This document shows, piece by piece, positions 25,336-36,242 of a stretch of 64,000 nt of DNA (position 1 is its first letter; every line of letters begins with the position of its first letter). This DNA is from Dactylonectria macrodidyma. Lineage: Eukaryota; Ascomycota; Sordariomycetes; Hypocreales; Nectriaceae. Below the pieces are notes generated by a model, which saw nothing but the letters and a program-made list of their open reading frames with translations, did not search any database and was not told the origin of the DNA. The DNA lies in assembly GCA_020744425.1 (NCBI GenBank), contig JAGMUV010000030.1, forward strand, positions 434,001 to 498,000, in the 5' to 3' direction. The position numbers were made by a program, and so were the translations under genes.

Positions 25336-25668
25336 ATGGACCTTACAGCCATGGGCCAGAAGTTCATGACACTAATACTTCTTCACCGTTTCAAAAAGCT
25401 CGGGTTGATCCCATCCGAGTACACACTTACCACGACCGAAGAAACGATAAGGGCAATGGAAGAAAGGATGCTCGTACAGCCAGAAGGGACCTCTTTCAAA
25501 CGCCTGCTAAGCCTCAACAATCGACTATACCACCCACTCACTGCCTCAGATGAGGACTTTCTCGATAAGTTATATGAGTCTGCTCATGTCGGTATGCTCA
25601 TGGACGATCGAGCACGGGACATGGAGTGTGAGGGGTACTTTCTGGCCTCTGACCAATGTACGAGGTAA
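25336..25668 (+). CDS. hypothetical protein or exon, 110 residues
   Basis: An uninterrupted frame begins MDLTAMGQKFMTLILLHRFK and ends ASDQCTR at a TGA-containing GTAAGATGA, which is also a perfect splice donor; this may be an exon of a longer gene. Composition is protein-like (LIPSEYTLTTTEETIRAMEE, DEDFLDKLYESAH). No family is recognised. I found no convincing partner exon downstream to 26000, so existence as a gene is uncertain. Confidence 0.35.
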   Translation: MDLTAMGQKFMTLILLHRFKKLGLIPSEYTLTTTEETIRAMEERMLVQPEGTSFKRLLSLNNRLYHPLTASDEDFLDKLYESAHVGMLMDDRARDMECEGYFLASDQCTR

Positions 25669-26621
25669 GATGAGGCAGTTGAATGAGTAAAACAAGTTTT
25701 CACAAAGTGCTAGTGTCGGACATAGCCTCAAACGGACCTTGGGCCCCAACCAAATTATAACTCTTGACGATTGAGGGCCTCGGGGGCTTGATTTTCGGGT
25801 AACGCAAAACAGTCTACCCTTGAAGTAAAACTGCTTCATATCTCGAGGGAGAAATTGAACATACTATCTCCGTTAGGCATAATACAAATAGCTTTCCTGG
25901 AGTTGGTTACGTGTCTGCTGTGATATTAAAAATTTGGAATTTCGTGATCCCCATTCGTGAGTATCGCTGCGTTTTGTTCCTCTCCAAATCTCCGCCATTC
26001 CAAATTAGCATCTAAGGACCTATCGGGTCTGTCGCAATGCCGCTACGGCAAAAGGGAATGACCACTCCTTTTGCCAGTAGTGCAATTCTGGTCCATGTCT
26101 GACAGGGTCCAGTCAAGGTCTGCGACAAACGATAGAAGAGCAAGCCACTATGCTGTATAGTGATTGAGCTGCATAGCAAAGAATTTATCGAAGGCTTGAT
26201 TGTTTCACGCAACTGGTAGAGACCCCACAACAGGGCCGAGGTACCAGGATCATTTCTCTCTTCTACAACAGCCCCCAAATATCTCTCTCCCTAGAGCTAT
26301 AACATGAGATATTTTCGCAGTCTAGGACGTGGAAGGTTGCAACCGCGTGGCCTATTGTAGTCTGAGACGGCGATTGTTGTGCCGCGCTAATCGATTTGGC
26401 TGAGAATGCATGGCCGACAATCCGTTGCGGGGAACTGAATGTCGATATCTGATTATAGCACGTATGAGTGGAAAGGAATTTTTTCCCGATGTAACTTAGC
26501 AATAGAAGCACAAATCAGGATCAAGGGGTAGCGAGGCAAATCGAGTGCAAGAAAGGGTAAATCATTGAGGCAATTAACACAATATATTACAGGATGAACA
26601 TATTCCCCTATCCTAGCTATA
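25669..26621. other. intergenic, nothing recognised
   Basis: There are only short frames on both strands without signature or splice consistency. The sequence is mildly AT-rich. Confidence 0.4.
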
Positions 26622-28076
26622 TCACTGTCCGACAATGATGGTAGTTCCTACGACATCCATTGACCTAGTGAATGTCGTTGATTCCAATGCCATTCTGTGC
26701 CTGACAAGATTTAGCACAGTAGAAATAGATATCTTGGTAGACTTACCCTGTAAGAGACGCCAAGGAACCGGAATAACCAGATTTCTTTAATTGCTTCTTC
26801 ACAGTTTGCCAGATCTTCCTCAGACTTCCGAACGTATATTCTGGATAACGTTTGCAAAGTGCGGATGCCTCCACTTCCGTCTCCGTCGTGAGCCATATCC
26901 TCACCTGATGCTCGATGTCACACCTGGTCGCGTTTCGAACGCCTTCGCCGGTCGTAGTAGTATCTCTGAGCGCTTCAGTCACTACTTGAGTTCGAGTATC
27001 GTTATCTGTATTCGGTACCGTGTGTGCTTCGGACATTTCGTTTGATGCCTCTCGAGTAGTCTGACGCGCTTCGTGCGACACGCTCGTGTTGTGGGCTCCT
27101 GGAACCCGAGGGTCATCTCTGGCTGGCTCAGGTGTCGAAACTTCGTTGCGTGGAGTCTGGTTCGTTGGTGACGCTTCTTCGACCGTACTAGCGGGCGTTA
27201 GTCTTTATTGTTTCGTGGCGAAAGGAACTCACTCCTGAACGGTCTCTCTCTCATCTGACACCGGTGACTCGCCAGTCGAAACAGCTGGGTGTGGTTCCGC
27301 CGGGGTACCGGGTTGCGAGCCATGTTCGGACACACTTGGCTGCAAAAATTCAGTCAAGTAGCGGTCTGTCGAACTGAATTCCGGGATGCTTGTCTGCGGC
27401 CGGTCTGTGGTGGACATTCTTGGGGTTTTCTGAGATGCATTGGATGCCTCGTCGCTTCCAGTGTCGCGAAAGCGATGGAACTTGCAGCAGTCGCCGTATC
27501 TCAAGAACGGGTCAGTCGTGACTTCGATATTTCCTTCGCTGGAGAAGAACAGCAAGTGATCTGTAATGCTCTCATGAAGCTTGAAGTCGATGTGGAGGAT
27601 TTTGTGGTCGTTGAGTATGTCGTTGGGAAATAGTTGTGTTTTCTCTTGAGCTGTTCCCAGTGGCCGTCTGTGCATTCCCTTGCGCAGCTCTACCTTCACT
27701 TCTTTTGTCTCTGGAGGCATCTCAGCTCTCGCTCTGTAATTCCCATCTCCAACACACTTCAAGGTAGCAAAGCGTCGCCATGGGTCGAACTTGAACAGGC
27801 TGAAATTGAATTAGTCATCCACAGGAGTTTAGAAGCATATTTCTCTCACAATTGATACTCAGGCGCGTAAACTTGCTGCCATTCTGACCTTCCAAGATCA
27901 ACCTTTTTGACAAAACCCGGGGCATACTTCATCAGGAAGCGTTCCTCATCTGATTGAGTAGAGTGAATACCTTCGGCTGATAGGAACAGGAAATTTCCTG
28001 AAAAATGGGACGACATGCCCGTCGTGCTCGTCTTGCGTTTAGTGAGAAAGACGTACTCAAAGCGTTTGTAATCCAT
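26622..28076 (-). CDS. novel four-exon protein, 437 residues
   Basis: Exons on the minus strand are 27850-28076, 27233-27799, 26747-27187 and 26622-26700. Every junction is phase-consistent (donors GTGAGA, GTGAGT, GTAAGT; acceptors TTCAG, GCTAG, GTCAG), which is strong evidence of a real gene. The product begins MDYKRFEYVFLTKRKTSTTG. Residues 1-170 look globular (FLFKFDPWRRFATLKCVGDG, LHIDFKLHESITDHLLFFSS). 190-330 is a Ser/Thr/Pro/Glu-rich disordered linker. Residues ~340-410 form a helical segment (CDIEHQVRIWLTTETEVEAS...IWQTVKKQLKKSGY). No family is recognised. The start of this gene is echoed upstream at 28162-28186 beside the asparaginase fragment. It may be lineage-specific. Confidence 0.6.
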
Positions 28077-28284
28077 CTTCAGAGCAACAATTTTCTTGCC
28101 CTACTTCTCCCCGAGAAGGAGTGGAGCCCGACCACCGAGGTCTACTGTTAGTGTACGAGCGAATACTCAAATTGTTTGTAGTCCATGGCAATGTTGGAGT
28201 TTCGTTTGAAAGATTGAAGAGAGAAACTTTTCGCCAGGCGAGGTTGCGGGTTGGAGCAAGAGGATCAGCTTGCCTCGAGCTAGT

Positions 28285-28545
28285 GTTGGCTCTAAGATTC
28301 GAAGCTGGGCCGGGATCCAGCTGCCTCCTGGTATTCCAGCCCCGATTCGCGTCTTGTCTGCGTACTCTGACTGGCCCGCATTGGCAAGCACCGCGACTGA
28401 TGATGACGGCCAATAACCATCTCCGTACCCAACCAGGACCAGCCCTTTAGCCCCCCCGGCGATGGCAGTTGCGACAAAGGAGGGAGGGAAATCTTGATAA
28501 GCATGGAGAATTTCCACAGTGGGAAGCGGGACTCCGCGCCAGGAT
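28285..28545 (-). pseudogene. 3' fragment of an L-asparaginase gene
   Basis: This matches positions ~29215-29495 of the intact asparaginase gene downstream, roughly 90% by eye (PTVEILHAYQDFPPSFVATA, GLVLVGYGDGYWPSSS, VLANAGQSEY). It lacks the 5' half with both catalytic signatures. It also carries an internal deletion that removes the QQIRDLLLKTDV segment. It cannot be functional. At its 3' side the sequence runs into a degenerate copy of the first codons of the neighbouring 437-residue gene, which marks the junction of two duplicated fragments. Confidence 0.88.
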
Positions 28546-29099
28546 TGACGACGACTGAGGAGTGGCGTACCCACGTAGCCTTTATAGCAACTAACAAGTT
28601 TGAGAGTATTATGGCAGAAAACTGAAGCGAAGTAAGAGGAATGAGCTTTGTTTTATAATACACTGAGACCTTCTTACAACCAAACCTTCCAGGATTTGGT
28701 GCCTAGTGGACTCTATGAGATGTAAGCCCGGGTGAATGGAAATTTGCGTAGGCCGACTGCATCCTTCACTCGGCCTGCTGACGCTCTCCGCTTCCAGATT
28801 GTCAGACAAATGAGGGCCCCACCAATTTTGGATCCGTCTTGGCCTAGAAGCACCCCTCGCTGGTAAAAGTAGCCATCTCTGCCCCCTTCAATTACCCCTG
28901 CTTGTCACCCCGCGGCGCTAGTTGAATCGCATCCTGCGGTCAGCACGTATAATATTGACTGTATGGATGACTTGTCAGAAGGCAGGCACCCCGCACTTAC
29001 ACCGAACCTCGCTAAGTGAGTATCCACTCTGGCCCTGGCCCCTGTCCTGACCAAACTCGGCCTCATAGACCCATCACACGGAGTGCCGTCAGGAGAACC

Positions 29100-30230
29100 T
29101 CACAGGGGATTTCTCCTGTCACCTGTCCCATACTCACAAAATCTAGGCCCATCTGAAAGAATAATTCTCATTTCGTCCTCGTTTACCTGAGAAAATAGCA
29201 GAACTTGCAGTAAGATCCGAAGCTGGGTCGGGATCCAGCCGCCTCCAGGTATTCCAACCCCGATTCGCGTCTTGTCCACGTATTCCGACTGGCCCGCATT
29301 GGCAAGCACCGTGACAACATCTGTCTTGAGCAACAGGTCTCTAATCTGTTGTGCTGATGATGACGGCCAATAACCATCTCCATACCCAACCAGGACCAGC
29401 CCTTCGGCCCCCTCGGCGATGGCAGTTGCGACAAAGGCGGGACGAAAATCTTGATAAGCATGGAGAATTTCCACAGCTGGAAGCGGGACTCCTGGGTCAA
29501 GACCACTGACATCAATCTTAAGCGGCGCACAGTGGCCGAATGACCTGCGGAAGAAAGGTACAGAATCTCGTATGTCCCCAATCCATGATGCAGGCCCGGG
29601 TCGAAAGCGATCATTCTCTTTTTTGGTCCCCCATGGAGCCAGGATCTTCTCTTGTATGACAATGATGACTTCGTGGTTTCGTGAGCTCCGTCCAATTGTT
29701 GCTGCTGTTGTTACTGCTGCGATTATGTGGCCGGGGCCATCAGCGCTGGTGGCTTTGTGTGGCCAAATCGCGCCGGTTAACACCACAGGCTTGTTGCTCT
29801 TTATCGTCAGGCTCAACAGTGTAGCTACCTCAGACATGAGGTCCGTACCGAGTAACAAGACGATGCCTTGTGTGCATGGATTAAGAACCTCTCGCCCGAT
29901 CCGGTGGCTTATACTGACGGCAATGGATGAATTAATCTCCAGGCTGTCAATGTTAAGGAACTGATCAACATGGATATTTGCAACGTTTTCCAGTTTTCCC
30001 CGAATGTCCTTGATCACTTCTGTGATGTTCAAGGCGCCAGAACGGTAGCTCGTCGTTATCTCGGAGGAGTTTGCCGTCCCGGCGATAGTTCCTCCAGTCG
30101 AAATAATTGTGATGTTAGGCAAGTGCCTCGTTTCAAGGATCGTCTCGAGGCTCTCGTGCCAAAGGTGTTTCTGGGTGAAGAATGAAAGGATAGCGCACAG
30201 ACACCACCACAGCATTGCCATTCTAATCAT
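29100..30230 (-). CDS. type II L-asparaginase (asparaginase/glutaminase family)
   Basis: Single-exon, 376 residues, the usual length for fungal secreted asparaginases. It would hydrolyse L-asparagine to aspartate and ammonia. An N-terminal hydrophobic stretch (MIRMAMLWWCLCAILSFFTQ) fits a signal peptide or anchor. The first active-site signature is NITIISTGGTIAGT, with the nucleophilic Thr. The second is GIVLLLGTDLMSEVA, keeping the Thr-Asp pair but with Leu where HGTDT is typical. A Lys lies in the expected TKK context (APWGTKKEND). The C-terminal GYGDGYWPSSSAQQIRDLLL and GIPGGGWIPTQLRILLQ blocks match the family. The divergent second signature makes reduced or altered activity possible. A broken duplicate lies about 0.9 kb downstream, so the locus has undergone local duplication. 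Upstream to 30480 I see no other gene. Confidence 0.85.
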   Translation of the reverse strand: MIRMAMLWWCLCAILSFFTQKHLWHESLETILETRHLPNITIISTGGTIAGTANSSEITTSYRSGALNITEVIKDIRGKLENVANIHVDQFLNIDSLEINSSIAVSISHRIGREVLNPCTQGIVLLLGTDLMSEVATLLSLTIKSNKPVVLTGAIWPHKATSADGPGHIIAAVTTAATIGRSSRNHEVIIVIQEKILAPWGTKKENDRFRPGPASWIGDIRDSVPFFRRSFGHCAPLKIDVSGLDPGVPLPAVEILHAYQDFRPAFVATAIAEGAEGLVLVGYGDGYWPSSSAQQIRDLLLKTDVVTVLANAGQSEYVDKTRIGVGIPGGGWIPTQLRILLQVLLFSQVNEDEMRIILSDGPRFCEYGTGDRRNPL

Positions 30231-32250
30231 TTTGAAAATGGCAGTGCACCTAAAGCATAAAAGAAGCTTGGTTTATTTGACTCAGAGATGTCTCACGAAT
30301 TTAAGTGGCGGAAAGAGATTGAAGAATAGTAAAAAGGGCTCGTATTTGAGATTCGACGGTTCAGCATGATGACGAAGCCATGTCTACGTTAGTCTAGCTG
30401 AGTAATTGGACTGTTCATCTATGCGAATGCTCCATTGGTCTTAGTTTTGGGTGGCCTGTAACTGCCAGATGAGCTTGTTACAGAATGATTGCAGCTACTC
30501 ATCATCCTTTCTCGCATCTTTCCCAGTCCCCCATCGTCGTCGTGTCTTGCGGGCCGCCGTCACCTTGCGCTGAAAGGGTCGTCTCCACCTCGGCATGCTC
30601 GGTCTCAGGGTTTCTCGATGTCTTTGGGGCTTCTTGTCTACTGCAAAACGTATTGGTTAAGGGTCAGTAGCTGGTGTGCCTGTCGGGCGGGGAGGAAGAA
30701 CTGATGGCAGGATGTGTTTGAGATCCAATTATGTCACCATGAGTCGGAGCTATGGCTAGTTCCCACATTCGAGCTAGGCAAAAGATATGTGTCACTGTTT
30801 CGGGAAGCTCAAAAAGAACTGTCAGCCACCTGCTGATCATGATGTAAATGAAAAGACGAGACTATTTCGACTGTCCCGACGTGGATGATGCCGTGACTCA
30901 CTTCCGCGCCTTGGGCGATGCAGAGCCGGCACTATCTAATCTATCCCGACGGAGGATCATTGTCAGGTACTACTCGGCCATTACAAATCCGAGGACCTCC
31001 CACCCCCAATTTCATGAACCAACAAGTCTCTTGTCCACCTATGCGAACCCTGAACTCTGTAGTCTGTGTGATTTTTACGAAGTTCCTTCTTCTCCCAGCT
31101 TCCGTTGACATATTATGTTGGTTTTTGGCCTGGCTCAGAAATGACCTGTAGGACACCGGCACCAGGGGATCGTTGGCATCCGATTGAATTGAGCCTAAAG
31201 AAAAGCGTCAGAGGCGCCGCACAGGCGGAACCGCACACAAGGTTCAAGTTGCACATACATAGCATTTGCTGAGCCCGGCTCTGGGTGTTCGACACGGCCA
31301 CGCTAGTAGCTGGTGCTGGTAGTGCAGGAGTCATGTTACGTTCGATTGCATACAGAGAAAATAGAATGACCGAGATCCTGGAGCGATCTTGATGACATTA
31401 AATAACATGAACGAATGACTTTGAAGCCCATCTTGGCCAGTCCCTCGTCGCCATTCTGCCGGCAGATAAAAATACTCTGTGGCTGATGCAATTAGGAGGC
31501 AAAAGGGCCAGGGTTTCTCACAGCCTGATGTGATAACAGCGTAAGTGAAGCACACCGCTCCTGACATTGCAACGCTCTGGTTGAGCTATCATACTCGCTT
31601 GCTGCGTGGCGTCAATAGAAGGATGAAAGTGTAAGCTCGCCTAGAGATGTGAAATGAAGATCTTGCCTCAAGGAGATTAAGAGTGCGAGCAGGAATTAAC
31701 TTGAACCCTACTTTCTCGGAGGCTTGCTCGGCAAATGGTTCGTCTGTCTCCATCGTGAATAATGAAGAACTGTAAACAGCGTTGGATTTTGCAGTGTGAG
31801 AAATAAGAATGATGTTGTAAGGAATGCAGGAAATAAGTTTCTTGGGACAAGCTTCACTTAAATAAGTCGTTGATATCAGCCGCGCCCGCGGCCGAACATC
31901 CCACGGCCTGGGCGGGTTGGCTTGCAAGTGGCGCGGGGTGCGCTTTCGCCGTCGAGCTTGCGGTTGGGCGGGGGCGGGATCCTCGACCCCAGCAGCTCCG
32001 TCATCCCCTTGTCCCTGTCTCGGCCGGCGAGATGGACATCAGGCGGCGTTGTGGCGGGGCTGTGGACTTTTGAGTTATACATGAGCTATATTTCCAAAGT
32101 TATCTCTGCCGAACCCTTGAACAGATGCAAGATTGTATCTCTAGGAGAGCTGCTTCCGGGGATGCCGCCGACCTGTCATTACGTATGTTTACTAATATCC
32201 AGGTACAACACAAGCAAGCAAGCAAGCCAAGAGGGAAAAAACCCAAGGCC
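30231..32250. other. gene-poor interval with a GC-rich island
   Basis: Short minus-strand frames at 31113-31930 (one begins METDEPFAEQASEKVGFKLI) lack family signatures and consistent splicing, and I do not call them. 31870-32065 is a ~200-bp island of very high GC in a balanced background. On the minus strand it reads HLAGRDRDKGMTELLGSRIP and ends in RGMFGRGRG, which looks like coding sequence of a different base composition, perhaps an inserted gene fragment. Confidence 0.4.
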
Positions 32251-34167
32251 TTACAGCGTAACAGTTCCATCAACAATCTCCCACTCCTCACCAAGTTTCT
32301 CCTTCATGCCCCAGTCACTCGCCATCAGACGTTTACTCACGTCATCAAATTCACTTCGCGCCTTTTCACAAGCATCCTTCTCAGTCTCCCCGAGGTCTAA
32401 TCGATGCCCCCAGCATAAGTCCGAAAACCCATCCGTCCAATGTCGTGGTAGCTCTGCTTTAATGATAGTATCAAGCCAGTGACGAGCAGTTGGATGGCAG
32501 TTCACGACACGCCTAAAAGAGCAGACCATTCGCTCCCACATCGCCCGCCGGTTCCTCAATTCGTGACGGTTCAAGTGCTGGAAGAAGTCACAAAGGTAGG
32601 AGCCATTGACAGGTTCTGAAACCTCATCTGGGCTCTCGAGGACCAGTCCGTAGCAGAGCAAGGCGGTCAACCTCAACGCGAATTGTTCAGCAGTCTGGGT
32701 TTCACGCAAGCCCGCTATAATTTGCCAATATTCACACTTGCCCTTGACTGAGGCCATCCATTCAAGAAGAGCTTTATCATCAATTTGCGAGGTGGCAAGG
32801 TAATAAAGGAACAGGGGCAAGTGGTTCTCTGGCTTTTTTAGCCAAGGCATCTGGCGGAATGTAGTCGCACTATTATATGTCAGTCTGAAGCCGGAGACAA
32901 CTCTCAAGGGGGGGGGGGGGGGGTTCGGGGAATCCTACATCATAGACTGAGCACCAATCATTGTCCCGTTCCCAAGAGCGTTAATCAAGCTGGCCGGTAG
33001 AGTCCCATATACCGCGTCAGAGAACCCGATCTGCACGTAAAGGGAGATCTGGTGCTGCAATTTCATCACATCCATCTCATTGCATCCCAATGGCTTAGAG
33101 ATTATAAGAACATCCCTCACTTTGTCCGTATTAGAGCCGCCGTATGGCACTAGCTCCACCGAATCAAGGCCGAAGAGGTGACCGAGCGTGGTAAGATTGT
33201 CGTTGGTTGATGCCTCCTTGTCGAATTGGTGTTGGGAACAATCTCTTATGCCGCCGGCGGATTCGAGCAGCCCACGAAGCAGTGCCACTTCATGCATTTC
33301 TGCTTTCACGTCATGCATTGGCGATGTCGTCTTTTCTCGCTCCAGTCGTTGAAGCTCTTTAATCCATGCCTCCCGCGTCTTCTGAAGGAGCTCAAATGCG
33401 GAAGGACCGCACAAATCTTCTAACAGGTGCAGGGAAAGAAAGAGATAAGAGAGCAAAAACTGATCGAGAACCTCGTCAGGAGATGCCTAGGTAGCGTCAG
33501 TCGTCCGTCTCAAGTGTACGGTTGCGGTAACTTACCAGAATATCTCGTATCAAGATTGCCCACTCGATCGCTGCCAGCAGGTCCATGCAAGGGGTGACAA
33601 GCCGATAGTACCGATCAAGGCCCCGACCGTGCCCAGATACGATGCCTGAGACGGCGTTCCTTTTAAAGCAGCTCCGAGACCTCCGTTCCGCTTCTATCAT
33701 GCCATGTATTCTTTCAATTGCATGACTTCGCCTCCAAACGTTAGATTGTAAGCATTCCATGGACTTGAGCTTGAAAGGGAAGTGCCGTTCGAGGAGCCAT
33801 CCGACGCGAGACTGAGCAACCGCCACCTCGTAAAACCCGTCATCAGGAGTCTTCCCTACGACATGTATAGGAGGGAGGTGCTTGACCGACGCCCAGCTGG
33901 AACTGTTTGACTCCAGCTCGTCTGCCGGGACAAGGCAGCCCAGCCAATACTCGTCGTCCGGCGGTGTCTCGTCCAAGTCGCGAACATTAATTGGGATTGG
34001 TTCGCTGGTCTAGAAGGATAAGTTGGCACTCAAGCCGCCGGGCATGTGCGTCTTACCTGTATAGTTCGAACACAAAGGATCTCGTAGGCCGGGGTGCTAC
34101 TAGCACCAGTGACCACCTCCTTGTCCGGAGATGGCCAGGGAGTGGCAACACTGGCGGCGGCCCGCAT
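32251..34167 (-). CDS. novel four-exon protein, 585 residues
   Basis: Exons on the minus strand are 34057-34167, 33536-34009, 32948-33486 and 32251-32884; the phases add up to 586 codons. The first two introns have strong signals (GTAAGA...TTCTAG and GTAAGT...CCTAG). The third has a weak GTCTAT donor and contains a C16 homopolymer (G on the plus strand, 32908-32923), so that junction is the least certain. The product begins MRAAASVATPWPSPDKEVVT and contains a conserved-looking core (WLGCLVPADELESNSSSWAS; GRGLDRYYRLVTPCMDLLAA; LSLHLLEDLCGPSAFELLQK). The C-terminal exon is rich in Trp and Arg (PRHWTDGFSDLCWGHRLDLG) and ends EEWEIVDGTVTL. There are no transmembrane segments and no known domain. 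A similar C-terminal tail and 3' flank recur at about 35290-35390. Confidence 0.6.
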
Positions 34168-36242
34168 TATGAGCTAAGAAGCAGGCTTCGTGGTTCTCGT
34201 CTTGCACACCGCTGTGCTTTTTCAGAAGGGAAGGAGGAAGCCAGAGACTGGGGTGCAGGGGGAGGTTCTCTCTGGTACCAAGACGCAAAGTGTGTGAGTT
34301 TAAGAAATTGGGAGAAGGTGGCAGACGTGGAAATTGAGTTGCCCGAGCCAGAGCGCTTCATGCATAGAAATAAGGCAAACAAGGCAACCGAATGCTACTG
34401 CAGAAGTGCAATTCTATTCCGGGGGTGCCAGGATATTTATATTTTGAGGCCATCTACTTTCTCCCAACGTGATTCCTTGTGTCCTGGATAAGAACATTGG
34501 GTGCACATATTGCATCAGCCACCCAGGCATCGCGTGTTAATATTGCGAAGTGACGCGCCATGGCGGAGGGCTTCAGCAACTTGGGAAACATCTAACAGGG
34601 AGCGTCTCGGCCCAAGGAGCACCTGAAGCAGGAATAGGTCGGGTCAAGAAGTAGGGGCGTGTGGTGAACCCAAACATATGGAAGTGTTCGGGATCGCCAC
34701 ACGCCGCCCCTTAGCCGCTAGCCTTGGCTGGATGGCTCGTATGTTATAGGTGATATCTCTCCATAAGGCGTTTCGCTGACTTACGGGCTGATGGAGGTGT
34801 ATCTGCCATTACCCAATGTAGCAAGGGCCACCCTCAAAAGGAAGCATCGGACAAAGCAAGCCTCACCTGCGTTGGCTCAGGTGAGTTGCGACGCGTCTCT
34901 TTCATGCGACTCCATGATTGAGGCTGCACGCGAACCCCTGCCAACACAGTGCCCACATCTTACCGCAGGGGCCCGACGATCAAACAACTCCTGCAAAGAT
35001 GTAACTACTAGCATCGAGTGCAATCGTACGTCAAGCGATCATCCTAATGTGATTGATGGCAGGCGCCGATCCTCGAGAATGGGCGCGGTCGCCAAATTGT
35101 CTCATATGAGAGTCCCCGAGATTTCTCGAGGAGCTACCTCTGGCGCTTATGGCGGGAAACAGTTTCTGGCTTGTAAAAGAATATATAACATGGTGTTTCT
35201 CTGATTAGATACATCTTAGCAAAGGCAATGAACTTATAGTTAGATAGTAACAATTAGGAGCGCGCCCTAACTGACAATTGGGGAGTAGCTTTTAATACAA
35301 GCAAGAGAGCCAAGGAAAACAAACCCCCAGCCTTACAACGCAAGAGCGTCCATAGTTCCACTAGCGATCTCCCACTCCTCGAACCTCCATCACTGGAGCC
35401 ACACCAATCGTAGCTTCCATCTCCATGATGAGGTACAACTTATATTTCTCGGGATTGTGTTACAGGAGGCACTTGACGTGGTACTGAGTGTTGAATTATC
35501 GTGCGTATGCGTAGAAAGGAGCGGAACCATTACTCCACAAGTGCTCGAATATGGCCTTTCCATCCCTTAGTCGAGGCAGAGCTCGTTCAGTTTCGAGAGT
35601 CGGCGGGGTGGAGCAGTCCTGGGTCGTTGGCTCGCTGTTGCTAATAGATCTGGTCATGCTGGTTGAATGAGGGAATTGCCTTGTTGAATAAAGGGTTGTA
35701 TTGGATAGGGTGGAGGCCTTTGTGGAAGGGCTTGACGGATGGAGACCGCCGTTTGACGCCGCTCCTTCTTGGTGGTTGTTCGCACTCATTGTGTACGAGG
35801 AAATGACAGGTGTTGTGGAGCTTTGGGTGAGGGCGAGGCCTTCCGGTTGTGGGGAGCCGCAGATACTTATAGAGTCCGGTCCCAGCCATCTGCTTAGGGA
35901 GCCTGTCGCACGTGCAATGGCGAACCTTGAGCCGGTCCCCACAAGCAATGGATTAACCGCGGGATTGGCTCAGTTGGCTACCATGAATCGTCAAGTGATC
36001 CAAGTGTGACAGAGAGCTCGTGCCGATCGCTAAGAAAAGACATGCTCAACTGTCCGAGCTTCGCCGGATCACCATCCGACGCGCAGCTCCTCTCCGTGCC
36101 GTAAATCTTGAATGAGGGCAAGGACCCATTGATGAATGGTAATTCAGGAGCGATCCCTTCAATTATAAATAATTACATCTTGTATATGTAAAGACACGCT
36201 AGCGAAGTCCAATTTCTCCCTTAAGCTGACCCTTAACTATGA
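34168..36242. other. intergenic; echo of the upstream gene's 3' end
   Basis: No intact gene is supported. On the minus strand at about 35330-35390 the codons FEEWEIASGTMDALAL-stop and the following ~40 bp resemble the C-terminus and 3' flank of the 585-residue gene (32210-32300), so a tail fragment appears duplicated. A Ser/Thr/Pro-rich minus frame at 35496-35804 (MSANNHQEGAASNGGLHPSS) is of uncertain status. Confidence 0.45.

Noticed and set aside
31113..31927. Minus-strand multi-exon membrane protein
   Set aside because: Three frames lie in sequence, but candidate introns are too short or out of phase and no family is recognised.
34791..35204. 137-codon plus-strand frame
   Set aside because: No signature or splice support, and composition is unremarkable. 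It probably arose by chance.
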